A stretch of DNA of 64,000 bases from NCBI RefSeq assembly GCF_034424215.1, contig NZ_CP139960.1, positions 2,976,001-3,040,000 of the forward strand, given 5' to 3'. How positions within the stretch are numbered: position 1 is the first letter of the stretch; the number at the start of each line of letters is the position of its first letter. Positions 1 to 9,057 of this stretch are shown piece after piece. Source of the stretch: Niabella yanshanensis (GTDB taxonomy: Bacteria; Bacteroidota; Bacteroidia; Chitinophagales; Chitinophagaceae). A program made the translations under genes and the position numbers. Below the pieces are notes generated by a model. That model did not search any database. It had not been told where the DNA came from and was given only the letters and a program-made list of their open reading frames with translations.

Positions 1-2
1 GG

Positions 3-953
3 GTAGGCTTAAATAATGACGCGTCTAACGCCTATACCTTACCTATTCAATTTGATTGGGTGGAAAACAAAGTGATTGTTGACAAGGTTTTTGATAAAAA
101 TGCAGGAGACGTTCAGCCCGGCGATATCGTAGATAAAATAGATGGCCAAAGCGCCGCTGCTGTTTATAAAGATAAAATGAGCTTGATTTCCGGCTCACCC
201 CAATGGAAATCTTACAGGGCAATGAGCAACTTTGCGGCCGGTTCTCAAAACAGCCCGGTTAAACTAACGCTATTGCGTGGCGATAAAACTATCGAACTGC
301 CATTAAACAGAGACTTACCAGTTGGGCAATATGGAACAGCCGTAAATAATCTCCGAAAAAAAAGCGGGAAAGTGACAGACGGTATTTATTACCTGGACCT
401 CAATACGCTATCTAAAGACACTATCGATAGTTGGATCCATGATCTGGCCGGGGCAAAAGGTATTATTTGTGACCTTCGTGGATATCCCAACAGCAACCAC
501 AACCTCATTAATCACCTGCTGAAAACGGGTGAAGATACCAAGTGGATGTTTGTTGCCAAGACAGCTCACCCCGATCAGCAGAAAATTGAGTTTAAAGATT
601 TTGGATGGAATATGCAACCTCAGCAACCTGCTATTAAGGGCAAAGTAATCTTCATAACAGACGGCAGGGCGATCAGCTATGCCGAAAGCTATATGGGTTT
701 TGTTAAAGACTTCAAACTGGCTACCATCATAGGCCAACCTACGGCAGGCACCAATGGCAATGTCAATCCTTTTACGCTACCGGGCGGGTACACTATATCG
801 TGGACCGGTATGCTGGTTAAAAACCACGATGGCAGCGCCCATCACATAAAAGGCATTATACCAGACATTCCGTTGCAGAGAACCTTAAAAGGTGTTGCGG
901 AAGGAAGAGACGAATTTTATGAAAAAGCAGTTCAGCTTATACAGGCAGAATAG
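3..953 (+). CDS. S41 family peptidase with PDZ domain (5' partial)
   Basis: The reading frame is open from the left window edge, so the true start lies upstream; a GTG at 60 is an internal codon rather than a convincing start. The first third reads as a PDZ domain (motif DVQPGDIVDKIDGQ). The rest resembles a C-terminal-processing (tail-specific) S41 serine protease core, with KVIFITDGRAISYAES as the probable nucleophile segment (Ser in SYAES) and QPTAGTNGNV after it. S41 enzymes of this kind act outside the cytoplasm on protein substrates. The N-terminus, including any signal peptide, is not visible. Family call is firm; substrate is unknown. Confidence 0.85.
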   Translation, partial: VGLNNDASNAYTLPIQFDWVENKVIVDKVFDKNAGDVQPGDIVDKIDGQSAAAVYKDKMSLISGSPQWKSYRAMSNFAAGSQNSPVKLTLLRGDKTIELPLNRDLPVGQYGTAVNNLRKKSGKVTDGIYYLDLNTLSKDTIDSWIHDLAGAKGIICDLRGYPNSNHNLINHLLKTGEDTKWMFVAKTAHPDQQKIEFKDFGWNMQPQQPAIKGKVIFITDGRAISYAESYMGFVKDFKLATIIGQPTAGTNGNVNPFTLPGGYTISWTGMLVKNHDGSAHHIKGIIPDIPLQRTLKGVAEGRDEFYEKAVQLIQAE

Positions 954-1054
954 CTTGGGTTGTCCGTTTCATAACAGCCTTTTCAAAGTTTAACCCAATG
1001 GGGGATATGTATAGGTTTTGACGGTTTTGGGGTGCCAGTTTTAAAATTGATTAA

Positions 1055-1087
1055 TAAAAAACGGGGGCTGGAACCATCCAACCCCGC
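1055..1087 (-). terminator. Rho-independent terminator of the YugP-type peptidase gene
   Basis: Read on the minus strand, a GC-rich stem (CGGGG..TGG against CCA..CCCCG, one internal mismatch) is followed by TTTTTTATT. It sits 26 bases beyond the stop codon of the minus-strand gene. Confidence 0.7.
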
Positions 1088-1112
1088 TTTGAAAACACTT
1101 GTTTCTTCTGTA

Positions 1113-1802
1113 TTAATCTCTTCTGCCTCCCAAATAGATCATAATGTACTGAACCAACGTAACCACTGCTGCCAGCGCAGCAACCACATAGGTTGTAGCA
1201 GCCCATTTTAAGGCGTCCTTGGCTTGAGGATACTCATTATTATTGGTGACATTGGTAGTTTGCAGCCACGCTAATGCCCTTTTGCTGGCATCAAATTCTA
1301 CCGGCAAGGTAATTAAGCTAAAAACAACAGTAATAGCCATTAATATGATACCTATTAATAAAAGTGTAGTACTTCCTGAATATGCCATTACAACTCCTGC
1401 CAGTAACACCCAATTCACGATAGTAGAGCTGAATTGTACTGCAGGCACAAGTTTACTACGCATTTCCAGGGGGCCATATGCCGTAGCGTGCTGCACTGCA
1501 TGGCCGCACTCATGAGCTGCCACTGCTGCGGCCGAAATGCTTCTGCCTTCGTAAACGTCAGGGCTTAAATTCACTGTTTTTTTAGTCGGATCGTAGTGAT
1601 CAGATAAAAAACCGGGAGTAGATATCACCCGCACATCATAAATACCATTTTCCCTGAGCATTTTTTCGGCTACTTCTTTGCCACTCATTCCATTAGCTAA
1701 AGGGATCTGGGCATATTTCTTAAACTTACTTTTCAGCACCATCGACACCAGCATACTGATGCCCACAAAAATCATCGAAACTAAAAAAATGGATGAAGTC
1801 AT
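1113..1802 (-). CDS. YugP-type membrane zinc metallopeptidase
   Basis: A 229-residue protein with an N-terminal membrane segment (about residues 2-22), a zinc motif HECGHAVQHA at about 97-106 and two further hydrophobic segments in the C-terminal half. This is the layout of the neutral zinc metallopeptidase family typified by Bacillus YugP (Zn_peptidase_2). Length fits the family. The substrate is not known for the family. It is monocistronic, with its own terminator, and faces away from radA. Confidence 0.85.
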   Translation of the reverse strand: MTSSIFLVSMIFVGISMLVSMVLKSKFKKYAQIPLANGMSGKEVAEKMLRENGIYDVRVISTPGFLSDHYDPTKKTVNLSPDVYEGRSISAAAVAAHECGHAVQHATAYGPLEMRSKLVPAVQFSSTIVNWVLLAGVVMAYSGSTTLLLIGIILMAITVVFSLITLPVEFDASKRALAWLQTTNVTNNNEYPQAKDALKWAATTYVVAALAAVVTLVQYIMIYLGGRRD

Positions 1803-2283
1803 TTATAAATATAATTTGTTTATGAAAATCAATCAAATCCGGAACCAAAGGCAAATTAGTCTAAAAAACCGACTTTTTGTCATGTAGAAAAATATTTGAG
1901 GGTTTTTTAACCATGGCATGAATTTTATTATATACTTATTATCAAGTAGTTATAAAAAAACCTCTTAATCTGCCAGCCGGATTTTATAATTTGTTAACCT
2001 GCCGCGTCAATAATTTCATTTTTTAATGTTAATCTCAATTTGTACCTTAGTACCAGAATTTAATGGGTTAGTAAGTAAAAGGGCCGAGCGTAAGCAAGGC
2101 CTTTTTGCTTTATATACCTGTTTACTCCCGCTGTACAATGAAACATTTGCAGCGGGTGGTTTATCTTATCTGATTGCTTTAAATCTATCTCAATTCAGGG
2201 CCCGTCGTTAATTGTTTTTCTTTTGTATTAAACATTGCCCCTTAACCGGTAACCCTGTAAATTTCATTACTTAACTTTACCCA
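1803..2283. other. Intergenic region upstream of radA with one hairpin
   Basis: This 481-base gap separates the divergent YugP-type gene and radA. A small hairpin at 2077-2106 (AAAAGGGCC, 12-base loop, GGCCTTTTT) looks terminator-like in both directions and could end a short leader or small RNA. A 61-codon ORF at 2026-2211 has no recognisable features and is not called as a gene. A near-match to the TAnnTTTG element (TAACTTTA, 2272-2279) lies directly before the radA start. Confidence 0.4.
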
Positions 2284-3672
2284 ATGAGTAAAGTGAAAAA
2301 GTCTTTTTTCTGCCAGAACTGTGGTTATGAAAGTGTAAAATGGATCGGACAATGTCCATCTTGCAGCCAGTGGAACAGTTTTGTAGAAGAAGTGATTGAG
2401 AAAGACAATGGCAAACAAAACTGGAATGATTATACCACCAACGACAAGAGAATATCGAAAGCGGTGGCGCTATCTCAGGTAAAAAGTGGGGAAGAGAAAA
2501 GAATAACGACCACAGACGCAGAACTCAACAGGGTTTTAGGAGGCGGTATTGTTAGTGGAAGCATCATATTAGTTGCCGGCGAGCCAGGTATTGGCAAAAG
2601 CACTTTATTTCTTCAAAGCGGCTTACAGTTGCAGGATCAGCGGGTTTTGTATATCAGTGGAGAAGAAAGCGAGCAACAAATTAAAATGCGCGCTGACAGA
2701 TTATACAACAACGGTGCGTCGATCAATAATGATAATTTCTTCCTGCTAACAGAAACCTCTACTCAAACTATTTTCCAGGAAATAAAGAAACTAAAGCCGG
2801 ATGTAGTGATTGTAGACTCTGTTCAGACATTACAGTCCAACCTGATAGATGCCTCCCAGGGAAGTATTTCACAGATCAAAGAATGTGCAGGGGAGTTTCA
2901 GCGTTACGCCAAAGAAACCAATACCCCCGTATTCCTCATCGGACACATTACCAAAGAAGGAGGTATTGCGGGCCCTAAGATACTGGAACACATGGTAGAT
3001 GTGGTACTGCAGTTTGAGGGTGACCGGCATTATGCATATCGCATATTACGCACGCTAAAGAACCGCTTTGGCAGCACCAGCGAGCTGGGTATTTATGAAA
3101 TGACCGATAAAGGCATGCGTGGTGTAGCCAATCCCAGCGAAATACTCATTACTCAAAAAGAAGAGCAGCTTAGTGGTATTGCCATTGCAGCTACACTCGA
3201 AGGTGTACGCCCCTTATTGATAGAGGTACAATCGCTGGTAACACAATCCGTGTATGGCACACCTCAAAGAACGGTAAGCGGATTCGATCTGAGACGTTTG
3301 CAGCTATTGCTCGCTGTGCTGGAAAAAAGAGGCGGATTTCATTTTGGTGTAAAAGATGTGTTCCTGAATATCGCCGGGGGTATTAAAGTAGAAGACCCTT
3401 CTATTGACCTGGCCGTTCTTTGCGCCCTGCTCTCATCGTATGAAGATGTGCCTTTGCCCCAAAGTATTTGTTTTGCCGGTGAGATTGGTTTAAGTGGTGA
3501 AATACGCGCTGTCAATAAAATTGATCAACGTATAGCCGAAGCCGAGAAACTGGGCTTTGAAAAGATAATCGTATCAAAATACAATCAATCGGTAAAGCAG
3601 AGCCGGCAAAAGTTTAATATAGAAGTGATCACCATGGCCCGGGTTGAAGAAGTATATCAATATTTATTTTAA
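2284..3672 (+). CDS. radA: DNA repair protein RadA
   Basis: A 462-residue cytoplasmic ATPase that promotes branch migration of recombination intermediates. The order is an N-terminal four-cysteine zinc finger (CQNCGYE...CPSCSQW, about 10-30), a RecA-like core with Walker A GEPGIGKST (about 98-106), the RadA-specific KNRFGSTSE motif (about 259-267), and a Lon-protease-like C-terminal domain without the usual catalytic role. Length is standard. The ATG at 2284 is preceded by a near-consensus -7 element. comF follows in the same direction after a 120-base gap. Confidence 0.96.
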   Translation: MSKVKKSFFCQNCGYESVKWIGQCPSCSQWNSFVEEVIEKDNGKQNWNDYTTNDKRISKAVALSQVKSGEEKRITTTDAELNRVLGGGIVSGSIILVAGEPGIGKSTLFLQSGLQLQDQRVLYISGEESEQQIKMRADRLYNNGASINNDNFFLLTETSTQTIFQEIKKLKPDVVIVDSVQTLQSNLIDASQGSISQIKECAGEFQRYAKETNTPVFLIGHITKEGGIAGPKILEHMVDVVLQFEGDRHYAYRILRTLKNRFGSTSELGIYEMTDKGMRGVANPSEILITQKEEQLSGIAIAATLEGVRPLLIEVQSLVTQSVYGTPQRTVSGFDLRRLQLLLAVLEKRGGFHFGVKDVFLNIAGGIKVEDPSIDLAVLCALLSSYEDVPLPQSICFAGEIGLSGEIRAVNKIDQRIAEAEKLGFEKIIVSKYNQSVKQSRQKFNIEVITMARVEEVYQYLF

Positions 3673-3792
3673 CTTTATAGGAAAGGCGGGTAAGAATTAG
3701 CACTTGCCTGTTGATCAGATCAGTATACGCCCCTGCAAATGGCCCGGGTTATTTGCCAGGTACAACCTATTATTAAACGCAAACATCTAACC

Positions 3793-4497
3793 ATGAGCAC
3801 CCTTACGTTAATTAAAGAGTCTCTTTTGCAGCTCTTTTACCCGCATTTATGCGCGGGTTGTGGCTCAGATACCCTACCCGTCAGTAGTCAGCTCTGCATA
3901 AAATGCATTCATGGTTTGCCTTTAAGCCACTTTGAAAAGCAGGCTGATAACCCAGTAGAAAAAATATTAGCAGGTAGAATTGAATTTGAAAAAGCAACTG
4001 CCCAGTTATATTTCACCAAGCATTCTGCCTTACAACATATCATGCACGCATTTAAATATAAGGACAATAAGGACCTGGGGCATCAATTGGGTTTGATCAT
4101 GGGTAACCAACTGTTGGAAAGCCACCGCTTTAAAGACATAAATGCTTTGATACCTCTGCCATTGCACGAAAGTAAGCAACAAAAAAGGGGATACAACCAG
4201 GCAGAAATCTTGTGCAATGGTATCGCCGAAATCATGAAAATTCCAGTTATCACAGGAGCTGTTATAAGACCGGATGCCACTGAAACCCAAACAAAGAAAA
4301 ACCGTACCGAGCGCTGGAAAAATATGGAAGGCAAGTTTGCCTTAACCAACGAAAACCTAATTGAAAACAAACACGTACTTTTAGTGGACGATGTAATTAC
4401 TACGGGAGCAACACTGGAAGCCTGCGGACAAGAACTTTTACAGGCTCCGGGGGTTAAGCTAAGTATAGCAACATTGTGTTACGCGTCTAAAATTTAA
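3793..4497 (+). CDS. comF: ComF family phosphoribosyltransferase-like protein
   Basis: A 234-residue protein with an N-terminal zinc-binding section (CAGCG...CIKC) and a C-terminal PRPP-binding motif VLLVDDVITTGAT, the standard ComF layout. ComF proteins are linked to DNA uptake and late DNA processing. The frame is open back to an ATG at 3739, but the family normally begins just before the LFYPHLC segment, so the ATG at 3793 (MSTLTLIKES) is preferred. dprA, another uptake gene, is elsewhere in this window at 52.3 kb. Confidence 0.88.
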   Translation: MSTLTLIKESLLQLFYPHLCAGCGSDTLPVSSQLCIKCIHGLPLSHFEKQADNPVEKILAGRIEFEKATAQLYFTKHSALQHIMHAFKYKDNKDLGHQLGLIMGNQLLESHRFKDINALIPLPLHESKQQKRGYNQAEILCNGIAEIMKIPVITGAVIRPDATETQTKKNRTERWKNMEGKFALTNENLIENKHVLLVDDVITTGATLEACGQELLQAPGVKLSIATLCYASKI

Positions 4498-4523
4498 TTT
4501 ATTAAACAGTTAATCATTCTACA

Positions 4524-5045
4524 ATGAAAACTTTATTTCTTACCTTATTATTATCATCGACATTATTCTTCGCCGGCAATATTTACCAGTTTAAAGTAAA
4601 TGGGCTAAGTGGCGGCAGCATCAACTTCAACGACTTTAAAGGTAAAAAAATACTGGTGGTGAACACGGCCAGCAAATGCGGACTGACGCCTCAATATGAA
4701 GGACTGGAAGCTCTCTACAAAAAATATAAGGGCAAACTGGTGATCGTAGGATTTCCTGCCAACAACTTTAAAGGCCAGGAACCCGGAAGTAATGAAGAAA
4801 TATCCGAGTTCTGCCAAAAAAATTATGGCGTAACATTCCCAATGGCTTCAAAAGTTTCTGTATCCGGAGATGATGTGGCGCCTATTTACAAATACCTCTC
4901 TGAGGAAGCGCAAAAGAAAGGCTTAGAAAATCCATTAACCTGGAATTTTGGAAAATTCCTGATTAATGAGAAAGGAGAACTGATTGCAACTTTCTCTCCG
5001 AAGACTCAACCAATGAGCGATGATATTCTGAAGTATTTGAATTAA
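4524..5045 (+). CDS. Exported glutathione peroxidase family protein
   Basis: A 173-residue thiol peroxidase with an N-terminal signal peptide (about 1-18), so it probably acts in the periplasm. The peroxidatic cysteine is C52 in the motif NTASKCGLTPQYEGL; the WNFGKFLI segment supplies the conserved Trp and Asn. The second motif reads GFPANNFKGQEPG where the classical form is GFPCNQF, so the tetrad Gln is replaced by Asn and the adjacent Cys by Ala. From memory this variant occurs in other Bacteroidota. Such enzymes probably use thioredoxin-like donors rather than glutathione. Confidence 0.9.
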   Translation: MKTLFLTLLLSSTLFFAGNIYQFKVNGLSGGSINFNDFKGKKILVVNTASKCGLTPQYEGLEALYKKYKGKLVIVGFPANNFKGQEPGSNEEISEFCQKNYGVTFPMASKVSVSGDDVAPIYKYLSEEAQKKGLENPLTWNFGKFLINEKGELIATFSPKTQPMSDDILKYLN

Positions 5046-5060
5046 TAGTAAGCATTTAAA

Positions 5061-5100
5061 ATAAATGCCGTTCACCCGAGATGAACGGCATTTATTTTTT
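5061..5100. terminator. Shared bidirectional terminator
   Basis: A perfect 14-bp stem (ATAAATGCCGTTCA at 5061-5074 against 5082-5095) with a 7-base loop is followed by TTTTTT on the plus strand. It lies between the convergent peroxidase and gnd genes and can serve both. Confidence 0.9.
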
Positions 5101-5120
5101 ATAAGAAACTTACATATTAT

Positions 5121-6575
5121 CTACACATCATAAGTAGTTGATGCAGTATCACCGCCGCGGCCCGTCCAGTTAGTATGGAAGAACCTGCCTCTTGGCTCAT
5201 CTATCTTTTCATAAGTATGGGCACCGAAGTAATCACGTTGCGCCTGAAGCAGGTTGGCCGGTAATCTTTCGGTACGATAACCATCATAATAATTAATAGC
5301 CGCACTCAAACAAGGCGCCGGTATGCCGTTTAAAATAGCGGTTGCTGTTACCTTTCTTAAGCCTTCCTGGCAAGCCTGTATCTTTTCTGCAAAAAAAGGA
5401 TCCAATAACAGATTTACCAGTTCGGGGTTGGTATCAAACGCCTCTTTGATATTACCCAGGAAGCGCGAACGGATGATACAACCACCTCTCCACATTAAAG
5501 CAATATTGCCATAGTTCAATTCCCAGCCATACTCTTTGGCAGCGGCGCGCATCATCTGGTAACCTTGTGCATAAGAGATCACTTTGGCCGCATATAATGC
5601 ATCTCTTAACTGGTCTATAAACTGTTTTTTATCACCATTGAAAGAAATTGCCGGAGCTGCAGTTAATACTTTAGAGGCGGCCACGCGCTCATCCTTAACC
5701 GCGGATAGACATCTTGAGAAAACCGACTCTGTAATTAATGTAAGCGGGATACCCAACTCCAGCGCAACCGTACCAGTCCACTTGCCTGTACCTTTTTGAC
5801 CAGCAGTATCCAGGATCTTGTCTATAGTAGGCACCCCATCTTCTTTATGTGCCAGTATATCCCTCGTAATTTCAATCAGGTAGCTATCCAGCTCGCCTTC
5901 ATTCCACTCTTTAAATACTTCGTGCATTTCATCTGCAGACATACCTAATACATCTTTCATGATCTGGTATACTTCGCAAATCAATTGCATATCGCCATAT
6001 TCAATACCGTTGTGCACCATTTTTACAAAATGACCAGCGCCACCGTCGCCTACCCAATCACAACAGGGAGACCCGTCGGCAACTTTAGCAGCAATGCCCT
6101 GGAAAATAGGTTTCACTTCAGGCCATGCAGACTTAGAACCGCCCGGCATAATAGAGGGGCCCAGTAATGCGCCTTCTTCACCACCCGACACTCCGGTACC
6201 AATATAACGGAGGCCTTTACTTTCCACGTATTTTACTCTTCTTTCCGTATCAGGAAAATGAGAGTTGCCTCCATCTATAATAATATCTCCTTCCTGCAGG
6301 TGGGGCAATAATGTTTCAATAAAATCGTCTACAGGCTTTCCTGCCTTCACCATCAACATCACTTTACGTGGCGACTTAAGTGAACCCACCAACTCTTCTA
6401 TCGAATGGGCTCCTGTTATATTTTTTCCTTTAGCCCGTCCGTTGATAAAGTTGTCCACCTTATCTACCGTGCGGTTATAAGCCGTTACGCGAAAGCCTTT
6501 GCTTTCCATATTTAGAATAAGATTTTCGCCCATTACGGCCAGGCCTATAACACCTATATCTGATAATTCTGCCAT
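5121..6575 (-). CDS. gnd: 6-phosphogluconate dehydrogenase, decarboxylating
   Basis: A 484-residue cytoplasmic enzyme of the oxidative pentose phosphate pathway that converts 6-phosphogluconate to ribulose 5-phosphate with NADP reduction. Visible features are the Rossmann motif GLAVMG (11-16), the substrate-binding segment GGEEGALLGPSIMPGG, the catalytic KMVHNGIEYGDMQ motif (about 185) and the C-terminal GRGGDTAST tail of the long dimeric form. Length is typical. It is monocistronic here; the usual partner zwf is not in the window. Confidence 0.97.
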   Translation of the reverse strand: MAELSDIGVIGLAVMGENLILNMESKGFRVTAYNRTVDKVDNFINGRAKGKNITGAHSIEELVGSLKSPRKVMLMVKAGKPVDDFIETLLPHLQEGDIIIDGGNSHFPDTERRVKYVESKGLRYIGTGVSGGEEGALLGPSIMPGGSKSAWPEVKPIFQGIAAKVADGSPCCDWVGDGGAGHFVKMVHNGIEYGDMQLICEVYQIMKDVLGMSADEMHEVFKEWNEGELDSYLIEITRDILAHKEDGVPTIDKILDTAGQKGTGKWTGTVALELGIPLTLITESVFSRCLSAVKDERVAASKVLTAAPAISFNGDKKQFIDQLRDALYAAKVISYAQGYQMMRAAAKEYGWELNYGNIALMWRGGCIIRSRFLGNIKEAFDTNPELVNLLLDPFFAEKIQACQEGLRKVTATAILNGIPAPCLSAAINYYDGYRTERLPANLLQAQRDYFGAHTYEKIDEPRGRFFHTNWTGRGGDTASTTYDV

Positions 6576-6728
6576 TTTATTTTATTGGTTTAATCGTTAG
6601 AAAATGTTTGATTTAAAAACAGAGTGCCAAATTTAAACCGCTTCTGCTTTACAACCAATTAAATCTGTAGACTATAATAAAGCGGCAGGAACCAGGGCTA
6701 TTTTTTATATTCGTTTCAAATTGATTTT

Positions 6729-8366
6729 ATGCGTACGCCGCTGCTCTTCTTGGTCTTTGCTATTCTCACCGCCAGTTGTCAATCAAAGAAAACCGCAGAC
6801 CTGCTCATTTACAATGCCACTATTTACACCGTGGATTCGCAATTCAGCAAAGCGGAGGCAATGGCTATCCAGGACGGGAAGATACTTGCTACCGGAACAA
6901 AGGCTGAACTTACCAATACCTACAGCTTTAAAGATAGCCTTAATGCCGAAGGCAAATATATTTACCCGGGCTTCATTGATGCACATGCCCATTTTGCGGG
7001 TTATGCTCAATCCCTTACGGAAATCAACCTTTTTAATACAAGCAGCTGGGATAGCATTATAGAGCGTGTTGTACAACATCAATCCCCTACTGGAGATACC
7101 AGCGGCTGGATTGTAGGCCGGGGCTGGGATCAAAATGACTGGCCTGTAAAAGCTTTTCCCACTAATGAGCGGCTTAATGCCCGTTTTCCGGATCGACCTG
7201 TGTACCTGGTTCGTATCGACGGGCACGCGGCTATTGCCAATAACAAGGCATTGGAACTGGCTGGTATTAAAGCCGGCGACACTATTAGCGGCGGCGAATT
7301 TGTAATACAAAACGGCAGGTTAACCGGAGTTTTGGTGGATAATGCGATGGACAGAGTAGCAGCCCGCATACCATTCCCCACAGACCAGGAATTTGAAAAA
7401 TCGCTGCAACTGGCCCAGCAAAACTGTTTTGCAACCGGGCTCACCACCATTCATGATTGCGGGTTAAATTATGAGCTGGTTGAAAAGATACAATTCTTCC
7501 AGGAGAAAGGCTCCCTGAAAATGCGGTTGTTTGTTTTACTAAGCGATGCTAAAAAGAACTACGACTATCTAACTAAAAGAGGATCTATTAAAACGGATCG
7601 GTTGAAGGTCAGCGGCTTTAAATTATATGGTGATGGTGCATTGGGCTCCAGGGGCGCCTGCCTATTAAAAGACTACTCCGATAAGCCCGGCTGGAAAGGA
7701 TTTTTACTAAGTGATGCGGCCCATTTCGACTCTATGGCAGCCCTTATTATAAAAAACAAATGGCAGATGTGTACCCATGCCATCGGGGATAGCGGCAACC
7801 GTGTAGTACTCAATATCTACGCTAAATATTTAAACGGCAAAAACGATCTTCGCTGGCGTATAGAGCATGCGCAGGTGGTAAACGAAAGCGATTTTCATTA
7901 CTTCAAAGATCACAGCATCCTACCTTCGGTACAGCCTACGCATGCCACTTCTGATATGCATTGGGCGGGAGACCGGTTAGGAAATGACCGCCTGAAGGGA
8001 GCTTATGCGTACCAACAGCTGCTGCAGCAAAATGGCTGGATATCCCTGGGCACCGACTTCCCCGTTGAAGACATTTCTCCTTTTAAAACCTTTTATGCGG
8101 CGGTAATCCGTAAAGATGAAAAGGGATTTCCTGCCGGCGGCTTTCAAATGGAAAATGCATTAACCCGTGAGCAGGCTTTACGGGGCATGACGATATGGGC
8201 TGCCCGTTCGGCTTTCGAAGAGTTAGAGAAAGGAAGCCTGGAAGCAGGAAAACTGGCAGACTTTATTGTGCTGGACCAGGATATTATGACGGCACCTGAG
8301 CAAGCTCTATTGAAAACAAAGGTAATAAAGACCTTTCTCAACGGGGAAATGGTGTATAAAAATTAA
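6729..8366 (+). CDS. Amidohydrolase (YtcJ-like), lipoprotein
   Basis: A 545-residue amidohydrolase of the Amidohydro_3/YtcJ type. The N-terminus is a lipoprotein signal with a lipobox ending at Cys18 (LTASC), which places the enzyme in the cell envelope. Metal-site motifs are DAHAHF (HxH, about 83-85), THAIGDSGNR, RIEHAQ and the late GTDFPVED with the catalytic Asp. Family members hydrolyse amide-type bonds; the substrate cannot be told from sequence. It converges on the deformylase-like gene with a 13-base gap. Confidence 0.9.
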   Translation: MRTPLLFLVFAILTASCQSKKTADLLIYNATIYTVDSQFSKAEAMAIQDGKILATGTKAELTNTYSFKDSLNAEGKYIYPGFIDAHAHFAGYAQSLTEINLFNTSSWDSIIERVVQHQSPTGDTSGWIVGRGWDQNDWPVKAFPTNERLNARFPDRPVYLVRIDGHAAIANNKALELAGIKAGDTISGGEFVIQNGRLTGVLVDNAMDRVAARIPFPTDQEFEKSLQLAQQNCFATGLTTIHDCGLNYELVEKIQFFQEKGSLKMRLFVLLSDAKKNYDYLTKRGSIKTDRLKVSGFKLYGDGALGSRGACLLKDYSDKPGWKGFLLSDAAHFDSMAALIIKNKWQMCTHAIGDSGNRVVLNIYAKYLNGKNDLRWRIEHAQVVNESDFHYFKDHSILPSVQPTHATSDMHWAGDRLGNDRLKGAYAYQQLLQQNGWISLGTDFPVEDISPFKTFYAAVIRKDEKGFPAGGFQMENALTREQALRGMTIWAARSAFEELEKGSLEAGKLADFIVLDQDIMTAPEQALLKTKVIKTFLNGEMVYKN

Positions 8367-8379
8367 TACGGTACCTGTG

Positions 8380-9033
8380 TTACTGTGTTAACTCTTTTAA
8401 TAAGGTTGTAGCCCGTACCGGTTTAAAAGGAACATACTTTTTCGTTTTCTGTTCTTCCATCCTGTCGGTAAATAAAGTACCAAACAAATGATCGGTTTCA
8501 TGTTGGAAGATAATCGCTGAAAAATCTTCCAGCACTTCCAAGTGTTGGAGCCCCTGGATGTCTGTATAGGATACCATGATCGAAAAATTACGTACAACCT
8601 CTCCCCGGCCGTCGAAGGAGAGGTCCCCTTCAGGTCCCTGGCAAAGGATGGACGAACGCCATACTATTTTGGGGTTGATATAAAATTCAAAAGGCTGACC
8701 CGGCTTATCAAACCGTTGTACCCAAATGAGATTACGGTTAATTCCTACCTGCGGGGCGGCGATACCTACACCCCGGCGACTGCTATCCAGTACCGACTTC
8801 AGCATCCTGTTTTTTAATAAGGGCAGTAACGGATCATTATATGCAATGTCCTTCGACAGCGCTTTTAAAGCTTTGGCTCCTGCTGGTTCGGTAAGCGGTG
8901 TTACCCTCAGCATGGAGCTGGTATCCCCGCCGAGAATAACTTTTCTTTCCGTTTCGGTAAAATTTTGGGCACTGCTGCTTAGTAGCACCATCTGAAAAAA
9001 TCCACCCAAAATAATTCGCAGCTTGTCTACCAT
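8380..9033 (-). CDS. Exported peptide-deformylase-like protein lacking the metal cysteine
   Basis: A 217-residue protein with a signal-like N-terminus (hydrophobic 7-18, SSSAQ) followed by a peptide deformylase fold. Motif 1 GVGIAAPQ (88-95) and motif 3 QHETDH (177-182, zinc ligands H178 and H182, catalytic E179) are intact. Motif 2, normally EGCLS, reads EGDLS: the zinc-binding cysteine is Asp137 (codon GAC at 8623-8625, two base changes from Cys). A cytoplasmic deformylase acting on nascent chains is therefore unlikely. The ATG at 9033 is preferred over a GTG at 9054. It follows polA by 24 bases, so co-transcription is likely. Confidence 0.85.
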   Translation of the reverse strand: MVDKLRIILGGFFQMVLLSSSAQNFTETERKVILGGDTSSMLRVTPLTEPAGAKALKALSKDIAYNDPLLPLLKNRMLKSVLDSSRRGVGIAAPQVGINRNLIWVQRFDKPGQPFEFYINPKIVWRSSILCQGPEGDLSFDGRGEVVRNFSIMVSYTDIQGLQHLEVLEDFSAIIFQHETDHLFGTLFTDRMEEQKTKKYVPFKPVRATTLLKELTQ

Positions 9034-9057
9034 TCTTACATTTATATTTATCACTCA

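Noticed and set aside
2026-2211. 61-codon ORF upstream of radA
   Set aside because: It has no signal, motif or start signal and spans a terminator-like hairpin, so it is treated as chance.
6783-7310. 175-codon minus-strand ORF inside the amidohydrolase gene
   Set aside because: It is a shadow of a well-supported gene with clear motifs on the plus strand.
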